Source: Symploca sp. SIO1C2 (lineage in GTDB: Bacteria; Cyanobacteriota; Cyanobacteriia; Cyanobacteriales; Coleofasciculaceae). From it: a DNA stretch of 64,000 bases. This document shows positions 36,921 to 46,715 of this stretch, piece by piece. The notes below the pieces were generated by a model. That model was not told where the DNA came from and ran no database searches. It saw only the letters and a list, made by a program, of their open reading frames with translations. Each line of letters begins with the position of its first letter. The first letter of the stretch is position 1. The position numbers were made by a program, and so were the translations under genes. Where the stretch lies: assembly GCA_010672925.1 (NCBI GenBank), contig JAAHFP010000007.1, positions 18,759 through 82,758 of the forward strand, in the 5' to 3' direction.

Positions 36921-37385
36921 ATGAAAGTTACAAAGTCTTGGGAACAAGCTACTGATCTTGCCACCAGCAATTATCTGGTAGTTGGTTTAGCTACCTGCTT
37001 TTTGAAACAAGAGGGTGAAGTTCACCAAGTTAAAGTTATAGAACCCATTCCCTCTGCCGCCTTAGAAGCAATTCTCAAAGGAGTTCCCACATCCTATGCT
37101 TTGGCTTGTGGAACAACTTTAGGGGAATTACTTTCTGAGGAACCATTCCAAAAACCCACTGAATTCCCTCTAGAAGCTCAATTTTGTGACGATTTTGCTG
37201 AGCGATCACTGGCGGCAGCACGCACTTACAAGAGTCGCCCCGAGGCTCAGGCTCATATTCCCTTAGGTACAACCCGCAATGATTTCAACTACTCCACAGA
37301 ACGCAAGCGGGTACTTAATCAGACAAGGGTAATCCGTAAAGAAGATGACGTTAAACAGCATGAATACACTCACAAAGTTCTTTAA
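36921..37385 (+). CDS. Conserved cyanobacterial protein of unknown function
   Basis: 154 aa from the ATG at 36921 (MKVTKSWEQATDLATSNYLV), which reads like a natural start; the track start is 87 bases further up. The N-terminal half has a hydrophobic strand-rich part (NYLVVGLATCFLKQEGEVHQVKVIEPIPSAALEAI). The C-terminal half is charged. I do not know a named domain. It lies 12 bases before the GST gene and is probably co-transcribed with it. Confidence 0.7.
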   Translation: MKVTKSWEQATDLATSNYLVVGLATCFLKQEGEVHQVKVIEPIPSAALEAILKGVPTSYALACGTTLGELLSEEPFQKPTEFPLEAQFCDDFAERSLAAARTYKSRPEAQAHIPLGTTRNDFNYSTERKRVLNQTRVIRKEDDVKQHEYTHKVL

Positions 37386-37397
37386 ATTCCTACTGCA

Positions 37398-37955
37398 ATG
37401 CTAAAACTTTATGGTGGAGCCTTGAGTCGGGCATCAATTATTCATTGGTATCTGGAAGAATTGGGAATTCCCTATGAATTTGTCCTGCTGGATATGCAAG
37501 CTGGAGAGCATCAGCAGCCAGAGTTTCTGGCAATTAACCCCATAGGAAAAGTCCCAGCAATTGTAGATGGAGATTTTCAGCTTTGGGAGTCGGGGGCGAT
37601 TTTGTTCTACCTAGCACAAAAGTACGGCAATATGCCCTCATCGGCAGAAGTACAAGCAAAAATTAACCAGTGGATTCTCTTCGGTAATGCGACTCTGGGA
37701 CCAGGAATTTTTGTTGAAGCTGGTCGAGAAAAAGAAACACCTAAGTTAATGAAGCCACTGAATCAAATTTTTGAACAGCAGCCTTTCTTGCTTGGAGATG
37801 AGTTGAGTGTGGCTGATATCGCAGTTGGCTCGATCTTGGCATATATACCAATGATGCTCAAGCTTGACCTAAGTGAATACCCAGCAGTTTTAGACTATAT
37901 CAAGCGTCTTTCAGAACGACCAGCTTTTCAAAAAACTATTGGCAAACGAGGTTGA
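37398..37955 (+). CDS. Glutathione S-transferase family protein
   Basis: 185 aa, slightly short for the family. The thioredoxin-like N-terminal domain reads MLKLYGGALSRASIIHWYLEELGIPYE and NPIGKVPAIVDGDFQLWESGAILFYLA (cis-Pro and the Glu-Ser glutathione site). The C-terminal helical domain has FLLGDELSVADIAVGS, the usual capping motif. It is cytosolic and probably conjugates or reduces with glutathione; substrate unknown. Likely in one transcript with the gene 12 bases upstream. Confidence 0.92.
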   Translation: MLKLYGGALSRASIIHWYLEELGIPYEFVLLDMQAGEHQQPEFLAINPIGKVPAIVDGDFQLWESGAILFYLAQKYGNMPSSAEVQAKINQWILFGNATLGPGIFVEAGREKETPKLMKPLNQIFEQQPFLLGDELSVADIAVGSILAYIPMMLKLDLSEYPAVLDYIKRLSERPAFQKTIGKRG

Positions 37956-38248
37956 TTGGAACAGCTGTGGCTTGGGACGCAGGAAACAGAACCTACCCTT
38001 AGCCCCTCCTAGTAGCAGGGCTGTTTCATTTTCGTCAGAGAAACATCGCATCCCATGAAGTCTCGTACATTTTGCCAAAATCACCAAATGGAAAATATTG
38101 GGTTGTGAATATTCTCTGGTGAACATGAATTAGTCCTGCTCCCAGGAAGGGAACAAAATATTCCGAGGGAAAACAGATTGAAGGGAATCTTTTTCACCTT
38201 TTTAACTGGCTGGTTATTTTTGCCAAGCTGTAGAAACACTAAGTTGGC

Positions 38249-38806
38249 TCAATCTAATCCTTCTTTGATATTAATCCACTCCCACCAACGATTGAGTGGA
38301 TAGTAAATTACTGGTGCCCAGAGGCTGCTAAGAATTGCGGAAGAAAGAGCAATGCGCTGATGATCTGTCCAGATTTCAGCCAAGGTGCGATCGCCCATAA
38401 AACTATACTGGATTGCAGTTACTGTTTCTCCAACTACTGCCATACCAAAAACAATTAGGGCTACTGAAATAAAATCTTCCTGAATATACCGCTGCTTCTG
38501 AATCCGAGCCGTCATAATTCCAACAATAGCCAGACTTAACACATGGGTAGGGTGAGGTGAGGTCATGCCATCTTGAATCAGTCCCAGAGACAAAGCTGCT
38601 AGCACCCCCTGAAATGCCGTGCGTTTGACACTCCAGGCAACAACCCAAATCAACAGCCAGTTTGGGGTAATTCCCAACAATTCCATCCCTGGCAAGCGTG
38701 CTGGTAAGACCATTAAGCAAATGATAACTGAGCTCATGGTCACTACCCAGTTAATAATTTGACGAGTCCAAGGTGAATACTGAGATGCCTTATTCATCGA
38801 AATCAT
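38249..38806 (-). CDS. mreD: Rod shape-determining protein MreD
   Basis: 185 aa with five or so membrane helices (VTMSSVIICLMVLPARLPGM, NWLLIWVVAWSVKRTAFQGVLAALSLGLIQDGM). Sequence identity within MreD is low, so the call relies on helix pattern, the LGLIQDG motif and its place after mreC on the same strand. It is part of the elongation complex with MreB and MreC in the inner membrane. Confidence 0.88.
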   Translation of the reverse strand: MISMNKASQYSPWTRQIINWVVTMSSVIICLMVLPARLPGMELLGITPNWLLIWVVAWSVKRTAFQGVLAALSLGLIQDGMTSPHPTHVLSLAIVGIMTARIQKQRYIQEDFISVALIVFGMAVVGETVTAIQYSFMGDRTLAEIWTDHQRIALSSAILSSLWAPVIYYPLNRWWEWINIKEGLD

Positions 38807-38874
38807 TGGGTAAAGAGACTTCGTCCTTCTAGAACGGTGCAGTATAAATGGTGAGAAAATTGATTAGGAAAATG

Positions 38875-39609
38875 TTACTCAGGATAAGTAACTAACCACT
38901 CTAGGTAACTAATTGGTGCAGTCAACTCAATAATTGCTTCTGGAGCAGGACTTTTCTCAAGATTTACTGATTCTACACGTCCTAATGGCAAACCAGAAGG
39001 AAAAAGTTGGCTGACGGGTGAAGTAGAGACAACATCTCCACTACGGACATCTGGTACTTTATCAAAAAATTGCATTACAGCGCGATTAGAACCTTGCCCC
39101 CGGATGAGACCCATACTACGACTACGACTAATTACAGCACCGACTTTACTAGTAGGATCACTAATGAGCAAAACACGACTGCTATTTGGTGTCACACTAA
39201 CGACTCTACCAACTAAACCCCCATGCCCCATAACAATGAAACCCACTTTGATGCCATCTTTACTACCTCGACCTAGAGTTACCTGTTGCCACCAGTGATC
39301 TGCACTACGGCCTACTATAGGAGCTACAATTCCTTGCTTTTTCTGAGCTTCTACATAGCCCAACAAATCTTTTAATTTCTGATTTTGGCTTTCAAGTTCG
39401 ACTAACTGTTCTTGCAATTCTAGAACACGAGCATTTGTAAGGTGCTCTTCTGGAGTCGGACCTAGTGTAAAAGGACGGGTGAGTAATTGGTAAGACTCCA
39501 AGATTACGGCACCTTGAGTCTGACGCAATAACCAGGCTGCACTTAGGGTGGCTCCTACCAATGCAATTGCCACTCCATGTCGCTCCCACCAACGACGCAG
39601 TATATACAT
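38875..39609 (-). CDS. mreC: Cell shape-determining protein MreC
   Basis: 244 aa. An N-terminal anchor helix (GVAIALVGATLSAAWLL) is followed by a coiled coil (LELQEQLVELESQNQKLKDLL) and the beta-domain: GIVAPIVGRSADHWWQQVTLGRGSKDGIKVGFIVM, LISDPTSKVGAVISRSR, DVVSTSPVSQLFPSGLPLGRVESV. It links MreB to the periplasmic wall synthases. It lies between mreB (upstream, 306-base gap) and mreD (68-base gap). Confidence 0.94.
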   Translation of the reverse strand: MYILRRWWERHGVAIALVGATLSAAWLLRQTQGAVILESYQLLTRPFTLGPTPEEHLTNARVLELQEQLVELESQNQKLKDLLGYVEAQKKQGIVAPIVGRSADHWWQQVTLGRGSKDGIKVGFIVMGHGGLVGRVVSVTPNSSRVLLISDPTSKVGAVISRSRSMGLIRGQGSNRAVMQFFDKVPDVRSGDVVSTSPVSQLFPSGLPLGRVESVNLEKSPAPEAIIELTAPISYLEWLVTYPE

Positions 39610-39915
39610 AATTTGTTTATCAACGGTTAGCTTTTGGCTGACAAAGATTGACGAAGATCAATAATTTGATTCATAGGGCGAGAAAATTATTCCCTCAAAT
39701 TGGAAATTTAATAACTGAGCTTCTGAATCGAAATAATTGGGGATTTTGGAATTTTTAGTTTTCCAGGACTTACAAGCAAATCACCTACTCAGTAGGTTGA
39801 GAGAGCTCGACAATATGCCTCACTTTAATAAGATTTTCTGGCACTCTACTCTTAAATCCTGACAATTTATCAAGAGGATTAGTTTCCTCCTCAGTAATCC
39901 AAAATCCCTTGAGCA
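39610..39915. other. mreB-mreC intergenic region
   Basis: About 300 bases, unusually wide for an mreBC pair, with no ORF, repeat or clear terminator. A separate mreC promoter is possible but not visible. Confidence 0.4.
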
Positions 39916-40959
39916 CTAGATGGTGCGAGAGCGACCACTAAAGACGCGCTCTAACTGTTTGAAATTCTCCAGAACTCGACCTGTTCCCAAAACAACACAG
40001 CTTAGAGGATCTGCTGCAACATGGGTGACAATGCCAGTCTCATGACTTATTAAAGTATCCAAGCCCTGCAATAGGGCACCTCCACCGGCCAGCATAATAC
40101 CTCTATCGATAATGTCTGCTGCCAACTCTGGTGGTGTCCTCTCCAAGGTTCGCTTAACCGCATCAACGATTACTGACAATGGTTCTGACATACTTTCACG
40201 AATTTCTGGTCCTTTGATAGTGACAGTTCTTGGTAAGCCAGACAATAGATGTAAGCCCCGTACTTCCAAGTTTGTGTCATCGTCGTCATGAGTTGGATAA
40301 GCTGAACCAATCCGAATTTTAATTTCTTCAGCAGTACGTTCCCCAATGACCAGGTTATGAACTTTTTTCATGTACTGAGTGATGGATTCGCTAAGTTCAT
40401 CCCCAGCAATACGTACAGATTCACTGAGCACTGTACCTTGCAAACTAAGTACGGCGACTTCCGTAGTACCGCCGCCAATATCAATAATCATGTTGCCTGT
40501 TGGCTCTGCCACTGGTAACCCAGCACCAATAGCTGCTGCTACTGGTTCATCAATAAGGTAAACATCTCTGGCACCAGCCTGAGATGCTGCCTCCATAACT
40601 GCCCGTCGTTCGACACCAGTAACACCGCTAGGAATGCCAATCACAATCCGGGGTGAAACCAGAGTTCTGCCTTCGTGTACCTGCCGGATAAAGTGCTTAA
40701 GCATCAGTTCCGCAGTATCGAAGTCGGCAATTACACCATCGCGGAGGGGACGCAGGGCAACCACATTACCTGGGGTTCTGCCCAACATTTTTTTTGCGTC
40801 TTCCCCCACAGCCAGCGGTTCGTTTTTGTCTTGATCCATGGCAACAACGGAAGGTTCTTGAAGAACAATCCCCTTGCCAGACACGTATACTAAAGTATTA
40901 GCAGTGCCTAGATCTATACCCATGTCCCTTGAAAGAGAAAAGCGATTTAAGAGACCCAC
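39916..40959 (-). CDS. mreB: Rod shape-determining protein MreB (actin-like)
   Basis: 347 aa, normal length. Actin-fold phosphate 1 motif MGIDLGTANTLVYV, phosphate 2 IIDIGGGTTEVAVLSL, adenosine motif IMLAGGGALLQGL, and the connecting ARDVYLIDEPVAAAIGAGLP are all present. An N-terminal amphipathic segment (MGLLNRFSLSRD) may aid membrane binding. It organises cell-wall elongation. Divergent from ssb, an arrangement I also associate with other cyanobacteria. Confidence 0.97.
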   Translation of the reverse strand: MGLLNRFSLSRDMGIDLGTANTLVYVSGKGIVLQEPSVVAMDQDKNEPLAVGEDAKKMLGRTPGNVVALRPLRDGVIADFDTAELMLKHFIRQVHEGRTLVSPRIVIGIPSGVTGVERRAVMEAASQAGARDVYLIDEPVAAAIGAGLPVAEPTGNMIIDIGGGTTEVAVLSLQGTVLSESVRIAGDELSESITQYMKKVHNLVIGERTAEEIKIRIGSAYPTHDDDDTNLEVRGLHLLSGLPRTVTIKGPEIRESMSEPLSVIVDAVKRTLERTPPELAADIIDRGIMLAGGGALLQGLDTLISHETGIVTHVAADPLSCVVLGTGRVLENFKQLERVFSGRSRTI

Positions 40960-41521
40960 TAGTTTTTACGCCCCCAAAGTCAAATGCTGCTGTGTATGAT
41001 GAAAATTTACTTAAACTGTAACCGAGGTGGATTTTATTACGTTTTCTATGGTTCGTCTAGTGAACTAGACTAATTCCATCAGTAAACGCAGTGTAACCCC
41101 TTCTTCAGTTAGGTAGGAAGGGGAGGAATGACCATCTTGCTCTGACCCAATGAGGCAGATTTGAGACAGACAATCCAGTTACAGAAATGACTAATCCCCT
41201 GTTTCGCTACAAAAACTGGACTTTTTTGGTAAACTGAACCTCAATTCCGGAGTATCTTTTGCTAAGGTCAACTCTTAACATGGAGATAATCCTCTTGCAG
41301 TAGAGTGTGTAGCTCCTTTCCCCTATCTCAACCAAGATGTCTTCACTGAACAACTGAAATTATAGTTCGGGGAATAGAACCTTTCATCCGGAAGAATTTG
41401 GCATAGAGCGTTTCAGGGAATTGCCTTAAGCAGTATTTTCTCCAGAAAGATTATTGATTGTCTCATATTCGGTCAATTAGCTAAAGTAGATCTGGCAATA
41501 AATACTTATGTACTAAATACC
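40960..41521. promoter_or_regulatory. mreB-ssb divergent intergenic region
   Basis: About 560 bases. It includes a near-perfect inverted repeat GTCTAGT-ga-ACTAGAC at 41055-41070 about 95 bases upstream of mreB, a possible operator, and a CCCCTTC/GAAGGGG hairpin near 41096-41125. No small gene is seen. No promoter hexamers could be fixed. Confidence 0.5.
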
Positions 41522-41893
41522 ATGATCCGTCTCAATGTAGTTAATCTTGTTGGTCGCGTAGGTATGGATCCAGATGTGAGGTATTTCGAGTCTGGAACTG
41601 TTAAATGTAGGCTGACACTGGCTGTAAATCGCTTCAGCCGTAATAGCGACCAGCCAGACTGGTTCAACTTAGAGTTATGGGGTAAAAATGCCGAAACAGC
41701 AGCTAATTACGTGCGCAAAGGTAAGCTAATTGGAGTACAGGGTTCTCTGAAGATAGATCGATGGAGCGATCGCGCCACAGGAGTAGAGCGCACATCTCCA
41801 GTAGTCAGAGTTGATCGCTTTGAATTCCTCGGTTCCAAGCGAGATGAAGAATCTGGCTCATTTAATAGCTACAACAATGACACAGAGTTTTGA
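41522..41893 (+). CDS. ssb: Single-stranded DNA-binding protein
   Basis: 123 aa, one OB-fold: MIRLNVVNLVGRVGMDPDVRYFESGT, LAVNRFSRNSDQPDWFNLELWGKNAETAANYVRKGKLIGVQGSLKIDRW. The tail is short and ends NNDTEF, where the usual interaction tip is DDDIPF; the acidic and Phe-ended character is kept but the Pro is missing. It binds ssDNA in replication and repair. Confidence 0.95.
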   Translation: MIRLNVVNLVGRVGMDPDVRYFESGTVKCRLTLAVNRFSRNSDQPDWFNLELWGKNAETAANYVRKGKLIGVQGSLKIDRWSDRATGVERTSPVVRVDRFEFLGSKRDEESGSFNSYNNDTEF

Positions 41894-41917
41894 AACCTAA
41901 TACCTAACTAGGGGATC

Positions 41918-42658
41918 TCAGTAACCGATTTGTAGTGTAACTGAGGCTTGTACCTCCTGTTCACCTCCAATTATGGGTATAGTAACTTGCCCAGTAAGTT
42001 TAGTTGTTGCGTCAAAAAGAGGCATCTGCGATTGTGGAGGTGTAGCACCGTTAATTTGAATAGTGACAATATCTTTGCGGGTCAGATTCAAGGTGCTTAA
42101 AACGACATCAGCTTGCTGTTGTGCGTCTTGAGTAGCTTCCCGCAAAGCTTCCTTTTGAGCCGCAGCGATCACACTATCAGATGCGGTGAAGCTAATACGA
42201 TCAATCCGGGTAGCTCCTGCTTGAACAGCTTCATCCAAAATTGCACCAGCTTGCTCAGTGGGAATCTTGAAGCTTATGCTATTGATGGCTCTATAACCAA
42301 TTATTCTTTGTACATTGTTCTCATTGCGATAATTCGGATTGAGTCTGATACCGGTAGTTTGTAGTTTGGCTAGATTACGCGATCGCAGCAATTCTACTAC
42401 CGCTGTTGACCGACGGGCTGCTTCCTCCTGGGCGAGAACAGCAGTTTGTCCTTGCACTTCAACCCCTAGTTGTACCTGAGTCATGGTTGTGGGAATCATC
42501 TCTACTCCTCTACCAGTTACAGTTAGGGTACGTAAGAGTCTTTCTTGGGCAGTAGCAGGATAGTTTAGAGATAGCGTCAGTAGACCTACCGCCAAAGGAA
42601 TAATCGGTAATCGCCGACTAGCTTGAGCAAAGTAACTCAACAAAATAGCTGGATTCAT
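41918..42658 (-). CDS. SIMPL domain (DUF541) exported protein
   Basis: 246 aa. The first 37 residues form a signal peptide (IIPLAVGLLTLSLNYPATAQ). The SIMPL domain covers the rest: LRTLTVTGRGVEMIPTTMTQVQLGVEVQGQTAVLAQEEAARRS, LQTTGIRLNPNYRNENN, AGATRIDRISFTASD, EALREATQDAQQQADVVL. Such proteins are periplasmic or membrane-attached and their role is not settled. It converges on ssb with a 24-base gap. Confidence 0.9.
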   Translation of the reverse strand: MNPAILLSYFAQASRRLPIIPLAVGLLTLSLNYPATAQERLLRTLTVTGRGVEMIPTTMTQVQLGVEVQGQTAVLAQEEAARRSTAVVELLRSRNLAKLQTTGIRLNPNYRNENNVQRIIGYRAINSISFKIPTEQAGAILDEAVQAGATRIDRISFTASDSVIAAAQKEALREATQDAQQQADVVLSTLNLTRKDIVTIQINGATPPQSQMPLFDATTKLTGQVTIPIIGGEQEVQASVTLQIGY

Positions 42659-42857
42659 AACAAAATCGATTTTTTATACAGAAGCCTTCAACTCTAGCAG
42701 TTCTTTAATTTGATTCTTTAATTTCCTATATATTAAACTCTAAAATCTTTAGTGTAACGCTCTGTAGGTGTGGCATGTAGGCTTGAAGATCTCGGTGTTC
42801 TTAGTTGGGTTAGTTCAACCAGCTTGTAGAGTAGAGAAAGTAATTTCTTAGCAACTA

Positions 42858-44351
42858 ATGGCTGATGCAATTGCCTGGGTGAGTTTTTTGGCACCCACTA
42901 ACTCAATCTCATTTTTCTCTGCTCAACAGCCGCTTTTAGCAGCAGCAACAGAAGCAACAGAACAAGAAACAGCAAATGGTTCACTGATATTGGCAGGAGT
43001 ACTGCTGAGTCTAGTCGTAATTTACTTTGCCAGTAAACTGGGAGGCGAAATTTGCTCTCGGATTAACTTACCGCCTGTATTAGGTGAACTTATAGGTGGT
43101 GTCATTGTCGGGATTTCTGCTCTGAATCTACTGGTTTTTCCAGAAGGGGGTGCAGATGCCTCTAGCTCAATGATTATGAACTTCCTTCAGACTACTGGTG
43201 GCCTAAGTCCAGAAGCAGCAAATTCAGTATTTGAGGCTCAAAGTGAAGTCATTTCTGTTTTGGCGGAATTAGGAGTCATTATTCTTTTATTTGAAATCGG
43301 ATTGGAGTCCGATCTTCAAGAATTGATCCGTGTTGGACCCCAAGCCGCTGTGGTGGCGGTGGTTGGAGTAGTGGCTCCTTTTGTCGCTGGCACTGCTGGC
43401 TTAGCTTTAATTTTTAACATTCCCGCTGTACCAGCAATTTTTGCCGGTGCTGCTCTGACAGCTACCAGTATTGGCATAACAGCTAAAGTCTTGGCAGAAA
43501 TTGGTCGTCTCAGTTCCAAAGAAGGTCAAATCATTATTGGTGCAGCAGTACTTGATGATGTTCTAGGTATTATTATCTTGGCAGTAGTTGCTAGTCTGGC
43601 GAAGACTGGGGAAATTGTTATCACCAACGTCATCTATCTCATTATCAGCGCAGGAGTTTTCCTAGTAGGTTCAATTTTACTTGGTCGCTTCCTGAGTCCT
43701 TACTTTGTCGGCTTGGTCAATGAAATGAAGACTCGCGGCCAAGTTCTGATTACTGCACTAATTTTTGCCTTACTATTGTCTTATGTTGCTGCTGCTATCC
43801 AATTAGAAGCAATTTTGGGAGCATTTGCAGCAGGACTAATTCTGGCAGAAACAGATAAGCGCCGAGAATTAGAAGAACAGGTGATACCAGTAGCCGATGT
43901 ACTGACACCGATTTTCTTTGTAGTTGTCGGAGCCAGAACTGATTTAAGTGTTCTCAATCCTACAGTTCCTAGCAATCGTGAGGGATTAATTTTAGCAGTT
44001 TTTTTAATCGTAGTGGCGATTGTTGGTAAAGTCATCACTGGCTTCACAGTCTTTGGTCAACCTGGTATCAATAAATTGGCCATTGGAGTCGGAATGATTC
44101 CTAGAGGCGAAGTGGGGTTGGTCTTTGCTGGTGTAGGAGCCGAGAGTGGTGCTTTATCGGAAGCGACTGAGGCTGCCATTATTGTTATGGTTATCCTAAC
44201 AACCTTTCTTGCACCTCCTTTACTAAGACTGGTGTTTCAGGCAAAAGATACAGAAGATACTCCTACAGAAATTACTGCTTTAGACAGTAGCAGTACAAAA
44301 ACTGTGGTAGTAGAACAAGAGTCACCCTCGACCTCAACACCCGAAGACTAA
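42858..44351 (+). CDS. Monovalent cation:proton antiporter (CPA2, NapA/NhaS3-like)
   Basis: 497 aa with 12-13 membrane helices. Family segments: LPPVLGELIGGVIVG, ELGVIILLFEIGLESDLQEL, ALTATSIGITAKVLAEIG, the ion-binding Asp-Asp pair in IIGAAVLDDVLGIIIL, and GVGMIPRGEVGLVFAGVG. The C-terminus is a short acidic, Ser/Thr-rich cytosolic tail with no RCK domain. It should exchange Na+ or K+ for protons. Similar proteins in cyanobacteria sit in plasma or thylakoid membranes. Confidence 0.92.
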   Translation: MADAIAWVSFLAPTNSISFFSAQQPLLAAATEATEQETANGSLILAGVLLSLVVIYFASKLGGEICSRINLPPVLGELIGGVIVGISALNLLVFPEGGADASSSMIMNFLQTTGGLSPEAANSVFEAQSEVISVLAELGVIILLFEIGLESDLQELIRVGPQAAVVAVVGVVAPFVAGTAGLALIFNIPAVPAIFAGAALTATSIGITAKVLAEIGRLSSKEGQIIIGAAVLDDVLGIIILAVVASLAKTGEIVITNVIYLIISAGVFLVGSILLGRFLSPYFVGLVNEMKTRGQVLITALIFALLLSYVAAAIQLEAILGAFAAGLILAETDKRRELEEQVIPVADVLTPIFFVVVGARTDLSVLNPTVPSNREGLILAVFLIVVAIVGKVITGFTVFGQPGINKLAIGVGMIPRGEVGLVFAGVGAESGALSEATEAAIIVMVILTTFLAPPLLRLVFQAKDTEDTPTEITALDSSSTKTVVVEQESPSTSTPED

Positions 44352-44785
44352 TATTAAAACTTTCACAGGCGTGGCAACAGCCGTTATGGATATAAGAAAC
44401 AATTCAAATTCTGTTGCCTATAGCCTTTTTTTGAAAGGACTCTCGTTGCCAATAGATCTAATCCGAATGGCAAATACCTAAACCATAACCATATTTTGGA
44501 TTTTGGTAAACCCGTGTATAATGTCATATCTGAAACTTAACTTTGCCCTGCTACGTCATTTGGGTTTATCTGCCTCTAGTAGACAACTACAAAGCGGTAA
44601 ACAATTTTGGGTGCAGCAAATACAGCTTTAGCTATTGTGAGAGTATAGTTGTAAATTGTGTATCTGTATTGACAAATGACAATAGATATGAATTGCATTC
44701 TTTACCTCAACAATTTGAACCTGACTAATCATCAGGCCGCTCTCTTAATGTCGTACCGCATTTTCAACAGGAGCAATAAATAACC
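44352..44785. other. Intergenic region, no gene seen
   Basis: About 430 bases between two co-directional genes. The 61-aa ORF at 44543-44728 has no recognisable feature or ribosome-binding site. A CAGGAG ribosome-binding site for the next gene is near 44769-44774. Confidence 0.45.
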
Positions 44786-46642
44786 GTGAGATTTCGCTGG
44801 CTGATAGTACTCTTTAGCATCCTCAATGTCCTTATCTGTGCATCTGCTGCTGAAGCAGGTAGACTCCTGCGTTGGAGTTTTGATGGTAAGGACACACTAG
44901 AGTTCATTACAGATCAAGGAGTTCAACCCCAAGCACAATTATTGAGAGAAAGGGGTGAGCCGATCAAGGTAGTCATTGATTTGCCTGGGACTCTTCTGGG
45001 GCAAGCGACACAAAGACGGCAGTATAGAGGTTTGATTCGGGAAATCCGAGCAGGTCAATTTCAACGCAATACGGCTCGGATTGTGATTGAATTAGCCCCT
45101 GGTTATACCCTCGATCCTCAACAAGTGAAGTTCCGGGGGATTACTGCGAGTCGATGGACAGTAGATTTACCAGAACCTCAGAGGATATCTTCCCCTAGCT
45201 CGCCACCTACCAGGAGAAACTCTCAACCAAATTCTAATTCTTCTCAAAGAAGTAACTCTTCTGGCTTACAAAGACGCTCTCAAAACAGAACCTCAAGCTC
45301 TACTACCCAATTGGAAAGTTTTCAGGTAAGTAGAAATGGATTCTTCATCCGTACTAGTGGTAAAAAGCCACAAAATATTGAGGTAGAGCGGAGTCGTAAT
45401 CGCCGCCACATAGATATTGAACTAGAAGATACAGTTCTCTCTGATAATCTATCAGAGCAAGATATAGAAGTAAATCGCTATGGTGTTAGCGAAGTTGAAT
45501 TTGAACAGATTGAAAAGTCACCGCCCGTTGTCCGAATCCGCATGAATGTGGAAAGGGACAGTCCGGATTGGGATGCTGCTTTCAACAATGAATTGGGGTT
45601 AGTTATTATACCTCGTGCCCCTATTTCATCCCTAGATGATTCAGCTTCTGGAAGGCCCACTCGACCAATTACCAATACTAGGATTAGTCAACTGGCAACA
45701 ATCGAGTCAGTTGAATTAGCTAACAATGGGACTCAGTTGTTGATTAGATCTAACCAACAGGTGAGAGCTACTAATCAGTGGAACCGAGGAGCAAACGCTT
45801 ATCAAATTACCATTCCCTCTGCTCAATTGGCAGACAAGTTCGCTGGTCCCCAGCTTAATGCTAACAGTCCTTTAGTAGGGGTTAGGGTTTTACAGCAAGA
45901 CCCAAAAACTGTAGTGATTTTAGTACAACCGAGTACTGACACTCAAATTCAGGAGCTAAATCAAATCAGCGATCGCTTGTTGGCGCTGCAACTTCAGCAG
46001 CGGCAGGCAAGACGAACTTTACCACCAACTAGCTCAATTCCTGTACCACAGCCTGAGCGGAGGACTCCACCTTCAAACACGTTACCCCGTTTACCAAATA
46101 GTCGCATTGTGGTGATGTTGGATCCAGGTCACGGTGGCAAAGACCCTGGAGCAATTGGCATTGGGGGATTGCGAGAAAAAGATGTAGTTCTACCTATTAC
46201 TTTAGAAGTCGCCGCTCTATTGGAACAACAGGGAGTTCAAGCATTATTGACTCGCTCGGATGACCGATTCATTAGTTTAGCAGGAAGGGTGCAAATCGCG
46301 GAAAGAGCTCGTTCTAATTTATTTGTCAGCATTCATGCCAATGCTATTAGTGCTAGCCGTCCTGATGTTAATGGTTTTGAAACCTATTATCACCAACTAG
46401 GTCGAGAGCTTGCCCAAACAGTCCACAAAAACGTCTTACAAAGTATTGAAATTGGAGATAGGCGAGTTAGGCAAGCAAGGTTTTATGTACTCAGAAATAC
46501 TTCAATGCCATCAATTTTAGTGGAAACTGGTTTTGTTACCGGTTATCTAGATGCACCTAAGCTAAGACAGCCGGAGCACCGCAGCCGCATGGCACGAGCA
46601 ATTGCCCAGGGTATCCTTCAGTATATTCGACGGAATTACTGA
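44786..46642 (+). CDS. N-acetylmuramoyl-L-alanine amidase with AMIN domains
   Basis: 618 aa from a GTG. Signal peptide 1-25. Three AMIN-like domains are suggested (about 25-130, 170-290, 305-400; FLGIIVI-type strands such as VELANNGTQLLIRSNQ), separated by a Ser/Asn/Arg-rich linker. The C-terminal Amidase_3 domain has the zinc ligands in VVMLDPGHGGKDPGA and GLREKDVVL (Glu), FVSIHANAI, and the catalytic Glu in SILVETGFVTG. It cleaves septal peptidoglycan in the periplasm, with AMIN domains for localisation; in filamentous forms this family also opens septal pores. murI follows after 73 bases. Confidence 0.95.
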   Translation: MRFRWLIVLFSILNVLICASAAEAGRLLRWSFDGKDTLEFITDQGVQPQAQLLRERGEPIKVVIDLPGTLLGQATQRRQYRGLIREIRAGQFQRNTARIVIELAPGYTLDPQQVKFRGITASRWTVDLPEPQRISSPSSPPTRRNSQPNSNSSQRSNSSGLQRRSQNRTSSSTTQLESFQVSRNGFFIRTSGKKPQNIEVERSRNRRHIDIELEDTVLSDNLSEQDIEVNRYGVSEVEFEQIEKSPPVVRIRMNVERDSPDWDAAFNNELGLVIIPRAPISSLDDSASGRPTRPITNTRISQLATIESVELANNGTQLLIRSNQQVRATNQWNRGANAYQITIPSAQLADKFAGPQLNANSPLVGVRVLQQDPKTVVILVQPSTDTQIQELNQISDRLLALQLQQRQARRTLPPTSSIPVPQPERRTPPSNTLPRLPNSRIVVMLDPGHGGKDPGAIGIGGLREKDVVLPITLEVAALLEQQGVQALLTRSDDRFISLAGRVQIAERARSNLFVSIHANAISASRPDVNGFETYYHQLGRELAQTVHKNVLQSIEIGDRRVRQARFYVLRNTSMPSILVETGFVTGYLDAPKLRQPEHRSRMARAIAQGILQYIRRNY

Positions 46643-46715
46643 TTTTGTCCCTTGGCAAGAAAGTGAGTTTTCTTGGAAAATTCCTGACAAATGAACTCTT
46701 AATAACCGGCAACTA

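Noticed and set aside
44543-44728. 61-aa ORF before the amidase gene
   Set aside because: No ribosome-binding site or recognisable pattern.
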